Positions 7,180-14,260 of a DNA stretch of 32,375 nt are shown in pieces; the stretch's first letter is position 1, and the number at the start of each line of letters is the position of its first letter. Both the position numbers and the translations under genes were made by a program. The notes beneath the pieces were generated by a model, which was not told where the DNA came from, ran no database searches, and saw nothing but the letters and a program-made list of their open reading frames with translations. The stretch spans positions 113,233 through 145,607 of the forward strand of contig CANQJH010000001.1 of assembly GCA_947624195.1 (NCBI GenBank), read 5' to 3'. The DNA is from an uncultured Clostridia bacterium (GTDB lineage: Bacteria > Bacillota > Clostridia > TANB77 > CAG-508).

Positions 7180-9846
7180 TTATTTTTTAAATTCTTGTTC
7201 TATAGTAAGATTTGCTGCTTTATTTGAAAAAGCAATTTTTGTATTATAAACAATTTTTCTTAAAAATTGCATTTTAGTACAATATATAAGTTTATCATTT
7301 ACTCTGTCATTAGCATATTCATGAACTTTAGCAGGTATTTCATTATAAACTTCTAGTAATTTTTGTCTATCAGTACTTTGTTCATTGAAATTAGCATTAT
7401 ATATTCTTTTTGCATATTCTTCAGCTTCTGCCCTTAATTTATAATCACAACCATCATTGCAACAATTTACATATTGGCATTGTTCAAAAGGTTTTAGTTT
7501 ATCTTTTTTATCGTTCCAATAAGTAGTTCTTTGAGCTATTTCATCATCACTAATTGTTGTTCTGATTTGAACACGTTTTCTGTAATCTTCTGTCACAAGT
7601 TCTTCAGGTTCTTCCAATCCGTTCATATAGAAAAATGCTTCACCAGGTCTTAATTTGGCTAATCTTTCAACTTGAATGTCATTCATATCAGTACTATCAC
7701 CAAGTATTTTTCTATCATTCTTTTCAACTAAGTTAAATGCTAATTTAATGTTAGTCAATTTAACAACATCTGTTGTAACCTTTTCCGGTGACTGGTCTGC
7801 AATTGCTATGCCAACTCCTAGTGATCGAATCTCAGCCAACATTCTAGTAAGTAATCTCTTTGCAACAGCACTTGGATTTGCTTCACCCTCTCCTTTGCTG
7901 TCCCCTGCAGCTAATAAAACGTGTGCTTCTTCTAATAATATTAAATTTTTCATTTCTCCAGTTCCAATGTAATTTGCATTAACATAAGACTGTATATTTA
8001 ATAAAAGAAGTGCAATTAATAGTGATTTTTGTTCCTCATTTTCAATTGCTGCAAGCTCGATAATTGTAGGCTTTTTTAGTAAATCTTCAATAGGAATGGT
8101 GTGATAATTACCAAATAAACGTAATAAGCTTTTAAATCTGACATATCCTGCTTTTCCGATATTACCTGCTTCTCCTTTATATCCTATTCTATCAAACACT
8201 TCCATAAATGTTTTCAAGAAATCATCCATTGTAAATATTTTTCCACCGTCATCAATAGTATAATGTGGTAGCCAACCTGCTTTAGAATAGCACTCATCAA
8301 TTGTATCATCAAAGATTTTATCAAGTGGCGTACCCATTGAAACTCCAGCTGAAAACGCAGTTTTTAAAACTGTTTTATAACTTTGAAGCCTAACATTTTT
8401 AGGTGGAATAAAAGGATTTAATATATATGGAGATATAAAATCCTTACCTGGTGTAAATACTTGTATGTCAGGAATACTATCTATCATAGCTCTATATTCA
8501 TTTTTAGCTGGTTCTATAACTAAAAATGGTATATTGTGCTCTTTCCATAATCTATCTAATAAGCTAACAGAAAATGTTGTTTTTCCTGAACCAGGAGTTC
8601 CAACAATCAGCATGTGTTTTGTTAAATCTCCTAGTGAGAAGCCAATTTGGTCTGAATTGGTAGAACTCTTTAGAGTACCAACCATTATATCTCCCATATT
8701 TATAACTTTTTTATTATAGTTTTTAGCTCCCCTATCTGATTTGCTAATTCTAACACCTGCAGTAAGCTCTTTATTACCATAAGGGATTCTAAAAAATTCG
8801 CTCGCTTCTTCGCTAGTTATAACAAAAGGCATTCTCGAAATTGGTGAATTATTCCACATATAATTTTGATTATTTTTATCAAGAGTTATCTCATTTATAA
8901 CAAAAGGTAATGAGTCAAAATATGTATCTACATCAATTTCATTATTTGAAATCTCTATACTTTTAAAACTAGCATATTCATTATCGTGACCAATACTTAA
9001 ATCTCCGCTAATTCTATTTGTAATCATATTTACTTTGCCATAATCAGCACATACAAGGATATTGTAAGCAAATAAAACATTATTTTTATTTGTCTCATAG
9101 TATTTATAGACTTTAGAAGGTTTTTCAGCAAGAATATTTGGCGTTGCACCCTCCACTCCTTTAACTAAAATATCTAAAGTATTACTATATGCCTCGATAT
9201 TATTTATTTCATTCATACTGTATACAGTTGGAATCAAATCGATGATTATTTCAGAATTAGGTTCATTCATTAAAGTAGTAATAATTTTAGTAAAATTTTC
9301 AACGTGGGTAGGAATTTTATCAAAATAAGGGCATTCTGGTAAGTATTGATTTTGCAAGTTATCCATTTTGCAATCTTTTACAATAATATTTTTTTCCTTA
9401 CAAGCAATCTCCTTAATTGAATTTACTACCTCTTTTTTATTTTCTATTTCTTTAATAACGTATTTTGAAGAAGAAAGCGACGTAATTATAGAACTTTTAA
9501 TTTCATTTATTCTAGACTCTAGGTATTGCTGATTACTACTTATTCCTCTAATCATTACATATATTTTAACTTCTGCATTATAAGTTTGATTCTGTACTGG
9601 TTCAGATTTAAAAACCAGTGATATTGAATAATCTTGATTTTGGTATTGTGTGTTAAAATCAGATTTGCAACTAAAGAAAAATTCTGTAATCAATGTCTCA
9701 AATTGCTTTTTATGTTTTAATACATAATTATTTTCATCCATTGAATTATCTAGCAAAATAGATATATCCGGAATTTCAGATATTTCAAAAATATCCATCC
9801 CATTAAATTCACCATTAGCTAGTTCACTAATCAAACAATTATTCAT
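7180..9846 (-). CDS. HerA/DUF87-family ATPase
   Basis: An 888-residue protein. The first ~330 residues are a non-enzymatic N-terminal region. The ATPase core follows: Walker A GTPGSGKTTF near 414-422, IPFLVIEPAKNEYRAM just after, Walker B LILLEEAHVLL near 634-644, LAEIRSLGVGIAIADQSP (sensor-like), and KLAFNLVEKNDRKILGD. This is the pattern of HerA/DUF87 helicase-like, FtsK-related hexameric ATPases. Near the C-terminus a Cys cluster (CQYVNCCNDGCDY, about 785-800) may bind metal. A longer TTG-started reading exists (to 9882), but ATG at 9844-9846 with GGAAAGG upstream is preferred. It heads a four-gene operon with a strong promoter. HerA relatives often act in DNA processing or defence; the SPFH and membrane partners here could instead mean protein or DNA translocation at the membrane. 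Confidence 0.85.
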   Translation of the reverse strand: MNNCLISELANGEFNGMDIFEISEIPDISILLDNSMDENNYVLKHKKQFETLITEFFFSCKSDFNTQYQNQDYSISLVFKSEPVQNQTYNAEVKIYVMIRGISSNQQYLESRINEIKSSIITSLSSSKYVIKEIENKKEVVNSIKEIACKEKNIIVKDCKMDNLQNQYLPECPYFDKIPTHVENFTKIITTLMNEPNSEIIIDLIPTVYSMNEINNIEAYSNTLDILVKGVEGATPNILAEKPSKVYKYYETNKNNVLFAYNILVCADYGKVNMITNRISGDLSIGHDNEYASFKSIEISNNEIDVDTYFDSLPFVINEITLDKNNQNYMWNNSPISRMPFVITSEEASEFFRIPYGNKELTAGVRISKSDRGAKNYNKKVINMGDIMVGTLKSSTNSDQIGFSLGDLTKHMLIVGTPGSGKTTFSVSLLDRLWKEHNIPFLVIEPAKNEYRAMIDSIPDIQVFTPGKDFISPYILNPFIPPKNVRLQSYKTVLKTAFSAGVSMGTPLDKIFDDTIDECYSKAGWLPHYTIDDGGKIFTMDDFLKTFMEVFDRIGYKGEAGNIGKAGYVRFKSLLRLFGNYHTIPIEDLLKKPTIIELAAIENEEQKSLLIALLLLNIQSYVNANYIGTGEMKNLILLEEAHVLLAAGDSKGEGEANPSAVAKRLLTRMLAEIRSLGVGIAIADQSPEKVTTDVVKLTNIKLAFNLVEKNDRKILGDSTDMNDIQVERLAKLRPGEAFFYMNGLEEPEELVTEDYRKRVQIRTTISDDEIAQRTTYWNDKKDKLKPFEQCQYVNCCNDGCDYKLRAEAEEYAKRIYNANFNEQSTDRQKLLEVYNEIPAKVHEYANDRVNDKLIYCTKMQFLRKIVYNTKIAFSNKAANLTIEQEFKK

Positions 9847-9951
9847 TTTTATATAATACCTTTCCGTAATATAAATATACAAAAAGAAACCTAAAAAATA
9901 ACTATAAATAAATATAATTGCTCTTTTTTATTACATTTTATTTCTAAAATA

Positions 9952-9980
9952 ATTATAACAAAATAATTTTTGTTTGTAAA
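9952..9980 (-). promoter_or_regulatory. Predicted sigma-A promoter of the HerA-SPFH operon
   Basis: TTTACA (9975-9980) and TATAAT (9952-9957) on the minus strand with a 17-bp spacer. It leaves a leader of about 100 nt before the ATG at 9846. Confidence 0.65.
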
Positions 9981-10234
9981 TCTTTTATATTAAAAATTTT
10001 GTTTGATTTTGACGAAAATAAATTTATTAAAACCATTATCCGGTAACAAATAATTAAAAAAAATTAAGTTCAATTTTTCACTTACGAAATAATTCTGACT
10101 TATAAAGCTAATGTCATATTTATTAATAAAAGACATACTATTTAATAATTAAATATTTTAAGAATGTATCTATCAGTTTGAAAGAAACTAATCTTTCATT
10201 TCTATGTGTACTTTCAGAAAGGAATTTAATTTTT
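9981..10234. other. Divergent intergenic region, no gene seen
   Basis: About 250 bp between the HerA operon promoter and the carboxypeptidase gene. I see no convincing reading frame. A small inverted repeat tgaaaga (10179-10185) / tctttca (10192-10198) lies about 40 bp before the carboxypeptidase start and might be an operator or leader hairpin. I cannot pick a confident promoter for that gene. Confidence 0.4.
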
Positions 10235-11581
10235 ATGAAAAGAAAATTTTTTATAATAAATATTATTTTTGTTTTAATTTTTTCTACTATTTTTGTATGC
10301 TATGCGAGTTCAGATATTCCAGTCTGGGCTCCTACATCTTCTAACTTAGTTGGGTATACCAATGATGATGATAATGTATCAGAAAATTTAATTGAAGCAG
10401 TAAAGAATTCTAGCAATAAACTAAATACTAATTCCAATAGCATAGACACAGCAAATACAACTAGTGAAAAAAGTTCTCAAAATATCACAGTAGTCAAAGA
10501 TAATCCACTAAAACTTACTTGCGGTGGAGCTATTTTAATCGAACAAAACTCTGGTAAAGTTTTATATGACTACAATATGCATGAAAAGCTAAGACCTGCT
10601 TCTGTTACAAAGGTTATGACAATATTGCTAATAATGGAAGCTTTAGATTCTGGTAGAATCTCTTTAACTGATAAAGTCCCTTGCAGTGAAAACGCACACA
10701 ATATGGGTGGTTCACAGATTTGGCTCGATACTCGTGAAGAATTAACAGTAGATGAAATGCTAAAAGCAATTTGCGTAGTATCTGCCAATGACTGTACGGT
10801 TGCCATGGCGGAATTATTAGAAGGTTCAGAAGAAGCTTTTGTTATGAAAATGAACGAAAAAGCTAAAGATCTTGGTATGAACGATACAACTTTTAAAAAT
10901 TGTCACGGTATTGATACAGACGGTCATGTCACTTCTCCGTACGATATAGCTTTAATGTCAAGAGAACTTTTGACTAAACATCCTGCTATAACAAAATATA
11001 CTACTATTTATATGGATAGTTTGAGAGATGGTAAATCTCAATTAGTAAATACAAATAAACTTGTACGTAATTATGAGGGTTGCACTGGTTTAAAAACTGG
11101 ATCTACATCTGTAGCTCTTTTTAACTTGTCAGCATCGGCAACTAGAAATGACCTATCTTTAATAGCAGTCATTATGAAAGCAGAAACAAGCGCTGTACGT
11201 TTTGCAGAAGCCCAAAAATTATTAGACTATGGATTTAGCAATTACCAATACAAAGCTTTGGCATCCAAAAATGAAGTCGCTGGAGTTTGCAAAATTGGAA
11301 AAGGATTAAAAAATACGACTGAAGCGGTATTTAGCCAAGATTTTGGACTTATAATGAAAAAATCAAATTCCACTGATGTTGAGCAAAGCATAGAAATATA
11401 TGATAACATATCTGCTCCAATAACAACTGGTCAAAAAATTGGAGAGGTAACTTTTACTTCTAATGGAGAGATGCTTGCTACAGTTGATTTAGTCGCAAAT
11501 GAAAACATTGATAAGTTTGGCTTTGGTGCTATGACAAATAAGCTCATTAAACACTGGTTTAGTTTGCTGAGAATTGAATAG
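10235..11581 (+). CDS. D-alanyl-D-alanine carboxypeptidase (S11 family, DacF-like)
   Basis: A 448-residue penicillin-binding protein that trims the terminal D-Ala of peptidoglycan stem peptides outside the membrane. An N-terminal signal peptide (MKRKFFIINIIFVLIFSTIF) is followed by a Ser/Asn-rich linker. All three active-site motifs are present and ordered: SVTK (SxxK, about residue 123) after RPA, SAN (SxN, about 183) and KTGST (about 287). A C-terminal domain follows, ending in a hydrophobic/basic segment that could be the amphipathic membrane anchor typical of PBP5-type enzymes. An in-frame ATG 57 nt upstream would place a hydrophilic extension before the signal peptide. The ATG at 10235, with AGAAAGGA upstream, is the better start. 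It is convergent with the rubredoxin-fusion gene. Confidence 0.9.
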   Translation: MKRKFFIINIIFVLIFSTIFVCYASSDIPVWAPTSSNLVGYTNDDDNVSENLIEAVKNSSNKLNTNSNSIDTANTTSEKSSQNITVVKDNPLKLTCGGAILIEQNSGKVLYDYNMHEKLRPASVTKVMTILLIMEALDSGRISLTDKVPCSENAHNMGGSQIWLDTREELTVDEMLKAICVVSANDCTVAMAELLEGSEEAFVMKMNEKAKDLGMNDTTFKNCHGIDTDGHVTSPYDIALMSRELLTKHPAITKYTTIYMDSLRDGKSQLVNTNKLVRNYEGCTGLKTGSTSVALFNLSASATRNDLSLIAVIMKAETSAVRFAEAQKLLDYGFSNYQYKALASKNEVAGVCKIGKGLKNTTEAVFSQDFGLIMKKSNSTDVEQSIEIYDNISAPITTGQKIGEVTFTSNGEMLATVDLVANENIDKFGFGAMTNKLIKHWFSLLRIE

Positions 11582-11598
11582 TATTTTATATCTTGCAA

Positions 11599-11632
11599 AA
11601 AAGTAAGTGATTGTAAATAATCACTTACTTTT
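11599..11632. terminator. Bidirectional terminator; copy of the dispersed palindrome (copy 1)
   Basis: Perfect 14-bp arms aaaagtaagtgatt (11599-11612) and aatcacttactttt (11619-11632) with loop gtaaat lie between two convergent genes, with T/A runs on both sides. The same stem and the same loop orientation recur at 13763, 17904, 27962 and 30596. Here the -35-like TTTACA in the loop is present, but no TATACT stands 17 bp away, so this copy is probably only a terminator. Confidence 0.8.
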
Positions 11633-11650
11633 AAAAATTGTAAGTTATCT

Positions 11651-12280
11651 TTATTCTTTAACAAAAACCTCACGTGGGGCGCCACATAGTGGGCATTTAA
11701 AGTCAAGAGGTAACTCATCACCTTCATATACGTAACCACATATAGAGCATTTCCAACGATTACTTTTTATTTCATTTTCAATATCAGGAAGATATGTTGG
11801 CGCTTTTTTAGGACTTTTTCCCTTTAAAACCTCATGATAAAATTTATAGCTCATAGCAGCTTTTTCCATTGTTTTTTCACATGAAATTATTTTACCTAGA
11901 AAAATTGTATGTGTTTCTGTTTCCAAAGTTCCTATTACTTCACATGTTATATAGCCATTACTATCCTTTATTATAGGAAGATTATCAACTTCTTCATGAT
12001 CAAAATTTTTAAATTTATCATTATCTCGACTGCTAGAAAAGCCAAAAACACCTATTATTTCACTATCACTTTCTTCATTTAAAATAGATATTGAAAACTT
12101 ATTGATTTTTTTAATGCATTCATTTGTGAAATTTTCATGATTAATGCTTATTGCAATTGTAGCCGGATCAGATGTTATTTGCATAACGCTATTTGCTATG
12201 CATCCAACATCTCTTTCTCCATCTTTGCAACCAATTACATAAACACCATAGTTTAAATCACGTAATATTAAATTATTCAT
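11651..12280 (-). CDS. hrb: High-molecular-weight rubredoxin (flavin reductase-rubredoxin fusion)
   Basis: A 209-residue fusion. Residues 1-160 are a flavin-reductase-like FMN-binding barrel (YGVYVIGCKDGERDVGCIANSVMQ, then SDPATIAISIN and FTNECIKK). Residues about 170-209 are a rubredoxin domain with iron-ligand pairs CSIC and CPLC in WKCSICGYVYEGDELP and FKCPLCGAP. This architecture matches Hrb, described in Moorella thermoacetica, where it passes electrons from NAD(P)H to flavodiiron proteins for reduction of oxygen or nitric oxide. That fits an anaerobe defending itself against oxidative or nitrosative stress. No flavodiiron gene is in the window. The start has GGGAGAG upstream. Confidence 0.9.
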   Translation of the reverse strand: MNNLILRDLNYGVYVIGCKDGERDVGCIANSVMQITSDPATIAISINHENFTNECIKKINKFSISILNEESDSEIIGVFGFSSSRDNDKFKNFDHEEVDNLPIIKDSNGYITCEVIGTLETETHTIFLGKIISCEKTMEKAAMSYKFYHEVLKGKSPKKAPTYLPDIENEIKSNRWKCSICGYVYEGDELPLDFKCPLCGAPREVFVKE

Positions 12281-12370
12281 AATCTCTCCCTTATTCTATT
12301 TTTTTATAATATTATCATATAAGACTAAGAATTTTATCGTTAAAGGATCCTTTTTTATCTGCTTTTTAAT

Positions 12371-12394
12371 TATATCTTAATATAGAAATTATAA
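12371..12394. repeat. 24-bp direct repeat, left copy
   Basis: Identical over 24 bp to 13690-13713 and in the same orientation (core cttaatatagaaattata). The two copies bracket the cytidine deaminase-GNAT-ASCH block. Confidence 0.85.
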
Positions 12395-12399
12395 TTTAT

Positions 12400-12816
12400 T
12401 TACTTATATCTTTTATCTCCCCACCAATTTGGAATTAAATCTTTTAAGAATACAATTTTTCTACTTTCATAATCTGTTAGTATTTCCATTTCTCTATTTT
12501 CATAAGATAATTGCATAAAGAATTCCCTACATGCACCACAAGGCATACCTCCATTACCTTTTGGAGGTTCATTTCTAAATGCAATCATTCTCTTTATTTT
12601 TGTTTCTCCTGTATTAATATACATATTAAGTGCTGCAACTCTTTCAGCGCATAAATTAATAACTCCACTCGCACCTTCGATACAAAATCCAGTAAATATT
12701 TTTCCACTTTCAGCTTGTACCGCTGCTACAACATGATGTGCTTGTATAAATGGTGATATTTCTTTTGGATGATATTCTTGCTTTGCTTTTTTATACATTT
12801 CTTCCCATATATCCAT
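12400..12816 (-). CDS. Cytidine deaminase family protein
   Basis: A 138-residue zinc-dependent deaminase. The zinc-site motifs CAER (about residues 55-58, with the catalytic Glu) and PCGACREF (about 92-99) have the spacing of the cytidine/blasticidin-S deaminase superfamily. They are preceded by the substrate-side stretch AAVQAESGKIFTGFCIE. Likely substrates are cytidine or deoxycytidine, for salvage, or a modified nucleoside antibiotic. It differs from housekeeping Cdd in its N-terminus and in its tail NWWGDKRYK, so exact specificity is uncertain. It is last in a three-gene block with GNAT and ASCH genes. Its leader TAATTTGTAAAGGAGA (12826-12841, minus strand) is shared base-for-base with the leader of the gene at 17971-18864. 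Confidence 0.85.
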   Translation of the reverse strand: MDIWEEMYKKAKQEYHPKEISPFIQAHHVVAAVQAESGKIFTGFCIEGASGVINLCAERVAALNMYINTGETKIKRMIAFRNEPPKGNGGMPCGACREFFMQLSYENREMEILTDYESRKIVFLKDLIPNWWGDKRYK

Positions 12817-12890
12817 ATAATTACATCTCCTTTACAAATTAGTATTTATTTAATTCACTTAAATTGTAAATTATTATTCTTATTTTACTT

Positions 12891-13304
12891 TTATTTTTTT
12901 ATCCATAGATACATTCCAGTTATAACATCAGGTTTATATTTAAATCCAGCCTTTTTATAGAATTCTTCGTTTCCTGCAGTTGGTGTTAATTCTATTTGCA
13001 TCTTCTCTCCTTGCTTTACCCCATCTTCAATTAATTTTTTTAATTCATTTACAATTTTTGTGCCGATTCCATTTCCTTGAAATTCTGGTTTGACACATAT
13101 ATCACTCAGCATACAAACGATGCTAAAATCTCCAACAACTCTTCCTATTCCAGCCAATTTACCATTTGCTAATGCTTTTACCATATACATTGTATTATTT
13201 AAAGCTTTATTTACTTGCTCGTTTGAATAGGTTTTCCATCCAACAGATTCAACTACTTCAAGAAATTCTTCACTTGTAATTGAATATTCTAGTTTTATAT
13301 CCAT
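12891..13304 (-). CDS. GNAT-family N-acetyltransferase
   Basis: A 137-residue acetyl-CoA-dependent transferase. Motif A is visible as LSDICVKPEFQGNGIGTKIVNEL (the acetyl-CoA pyrophosphate loop QGNGIG near residue 75), and motif B as GNEEFYKKAGFKY near the C-terminus. The acceptor is unknown. It is 14 nt downstream of the ASCH gene, so the two are probably one operon with the deaminase that follows. The last 30 codons are duplicated at 16731-16823 with only synonymous differences, evidence that a second, divergent copy of this gene once stood there. Confidence 0.88.
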   Translation of the reverse strand: MDIKLEYSITSEEFLEVVESVGWKTYSNEQVNKALNNTMYMVKALANGKLAGIGRVVGDFSIVCMLSDICVKPEFQGNGIGTKIVNELKKLIEDGVKQGEKMQIELTPTAGNEEFYKKAGFKYKPDVITGMYLWIKK

Positions 13305-13318
13305 AACAACTCTCCCTA

Positions 13319-13660
13319 TTATATATCACTTCTATTTAGAAGTCTTACCTTTATTCCTATAACACCATACTTGCTTTCTTCTTCTTGTGTATAATATTGA
13401 TGCATTGCCTCAACATTACTTTCTATTTCTTTTTTATCACTATGGAATCTTTTAAACAAGTTCTCAAAAGTATCATTCCTATATAATTCAACAACCTCAA
13501 CTAATATCTTTTCTTGTAAATCTGGTAATTTTGAAAATTCTATCTGGTCTCCAACTTTTACTTGTTGTCTCTTTTCATCAAACAGCCTAAATTCAACGGT
13601 TTTTGTTCCATCCTTTATTCTTTCAAATGGATTTTCTTTCAACTTCATTTTATGTAACAT
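13319..13660 (-). CDS. ASCH-domain protein
   Basis: A 113-residue PUA-like ASCH-domain protein. The N-terminal MKLKENPFERIKDGTKTVEFRL matches the ASCH opening (a conserved K-x-G-x-K-T-x-E-x-R). VGDQIEFSKL and a C-terminal YGVIGIKVRLL strand follow. ASCH proteins bind RNA or nucleotides, and some hydrolyse N4-acetylcytidine. An N4-acetylcytidine amidohydrolase role would fit neatly beside a cytidine deaminase and an acetyltransferase, but this is inference. The ATG has GGGAGGGAG upstream. A 25-bp piece of this gene recurs at 17322-17346. Confidence 0.82.
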   Translation of the reverse strand: MLHKMKLKENPFERIKDGTKTVEFRLFDEKRQQVKVGDQIEFSKLPDLQEKILVEVVELYRNDTFENLFKRFHSDKKEIESNVEAMHQYYTQEEESKYGVIGIKVRLLNRSDI

Positions 13661-13689
13661 ATATTTCTCCCTCCCTTTTGCTGTATATA

Positions 13690-13713
13690 TATATCTTAAT
13701 ATAGAAATTATAA
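13690..13713. repeat. 24-bp direct repeat, right copy
   Basis: Exact copy of 12371-12394. It lies in the leader of the ASCH gene, between the promoter repeat at 13751 and the start codon. Confidence 0.85.
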
Positions 13714-13750
13714 ATCAATTGCAACAACAGCATACTATTTTTCCTACTAA

Positions 13751-13792
13751 AGTATAACAAAAAAGTAAGTAATTGTAAATAATCACTTACTT
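13751..13792 (-). promoter_or_regulatory. Palindromic terminator-promoter repeat (copy 2), drives ASCH-GNAT-deaminase
   Basis: On the minus strand a stem-loop (13763-13792, arms AAGTAAGTGATT and AATTACTTACTT) carries TTTACA (13774-13779) across its loop. TATACT (13751-13756) follows exactly 17 bp later. The stem followed by TTTTTT also looks like an intrinsic terminator for the MazG-like gene ending at 13817. This copy and copy 1 (11599) share a further downstream stretch, attgtaagtt(a/g)tc, on the plus strand. Confidence 0.7.
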
Positions 13793-13799
13793 ATAAATT

Positions 13800-13812
13800 G
13801 TAAGTTGTCGCT
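13800..13812. repeat. 13-bp inverted repeat, left of MazG-like gene
   Basis: gtaagttgtcgct here is the exact reverse complement of 14170-14182. The pair flanks the MazG-like gene on both sides. Confidence 0.8.
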
Positions 13813-13816
13813 AAGT

Positions 13817-14140
13817 TTATCTTTCAATTTCTTCATCAAATTCTTTGACTCTTGTATTTACACCATCTATTATTTTATATTCTCTTTTAGAATTTTTATA
13901 AACTTTTTTCTGTATTTCATCTTCTAAATCTATTCCTAATATTTCTGATAATCCTAATAAATATATCGCAACATCAGCTAATTCTTCACCTAAATCATCT
14001 TTCTTTTTTTTCCAAGCTTCATAGGCTTCAGCAATCTCTCCATAAGTTAGGCAAAATTCTTTATTAACATCTGTTACATTAAATCCTTTATCTACTTTGT
14101 TTTGATATATTTCTTTTTGTAACTTTTTTAAATCCACCAT
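13817..14140 (-). CDS. MazG-like nucleotide pyrophosphohydrolase
   Basis: A 107-residue all-alpha NTP-pyrophosphatase of the MazG/MazG-related superfamily. The metal-binding EExxE-type motif is seen as YGEIAEAYEAW (about residues 35-45). The partner EELADVAIYLLGL follows (about 52-64), ending in a YKNSKREYKI segment typical of the short forms. It probably hydrolyses non-canonical or damaged (d)NTPs. An ATG 15 nt upstream actually overlaps the ribosome site GGAGG, so the ATG at 14138-14140 is the correct start. It is enclosed by 13-bp inverted repeats and followed by palindrome copy 2. Confidence 0.85.
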   Translation of the reverse strand: MVDLKKLQKEIYQNKVDKGFNVTDVNKEFCLTYGEIAEAYEAWKKKKDDLGEELADVAIYLLGLSEILGIDLEDEIQKKVYKNSKREYKIIDGVNTRVKEFDEEIER

Positions 14141-14169
14141 ATCAATTACCTCCATATATTTTTAGTCTA

Positions 14170-14182
14170 AGCGACAACTTAC
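14170..14182. repeat. 13-bp inverted repeat, right of MazG-like gene
   Basis: agcgacaacttac is the exact reverse complement of 13800-13812. A related string, acaacttactatttat, recurs near 29600 upstream of another minus-strand gene. Confidence 0.8.
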
Positions 14183-14260
14183 TATTTATTTTACTAACTT
14201 AATAGCAACTTATTATTTTTATTTAGTTATGTTTGCTTGAGTGCTCACGATAAAAAATAC

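Noticed and set aside
6746-7249. Plus-strand Ser/Leu-rich reading frame opposite the disordered protein
   Set aside because: It is the antisense of a low-complexity Asp/Asn/Lys gene, has no ribosome site and mirrors its repeats.
4784-9846. Type VII secretion locus because of the FtsK/HerA-like ATPase
   Set aside because: The ATPase lacks the repeated FtsK/SpoIIIE domains of EssC and no WXG100 protein is present.
10235-10320. Lipoprotein signal in the carboxypeptidase (Cys in TIFVCYASS)
   Set aside because: The residues before the Cys do not fit the L-[AST]-[GA]-C lipobox; an ordinary signal peptide is more likely.
13690-13713. Promoter within the 24-bp direct repeat (TATAAT-like on the minus strand)
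   Set aside because: A TATAAT-like string is there, but I find no -35 at 16-18 bp and the left copy lies after a stop codon, where a promoter is not needed by the deaminase.
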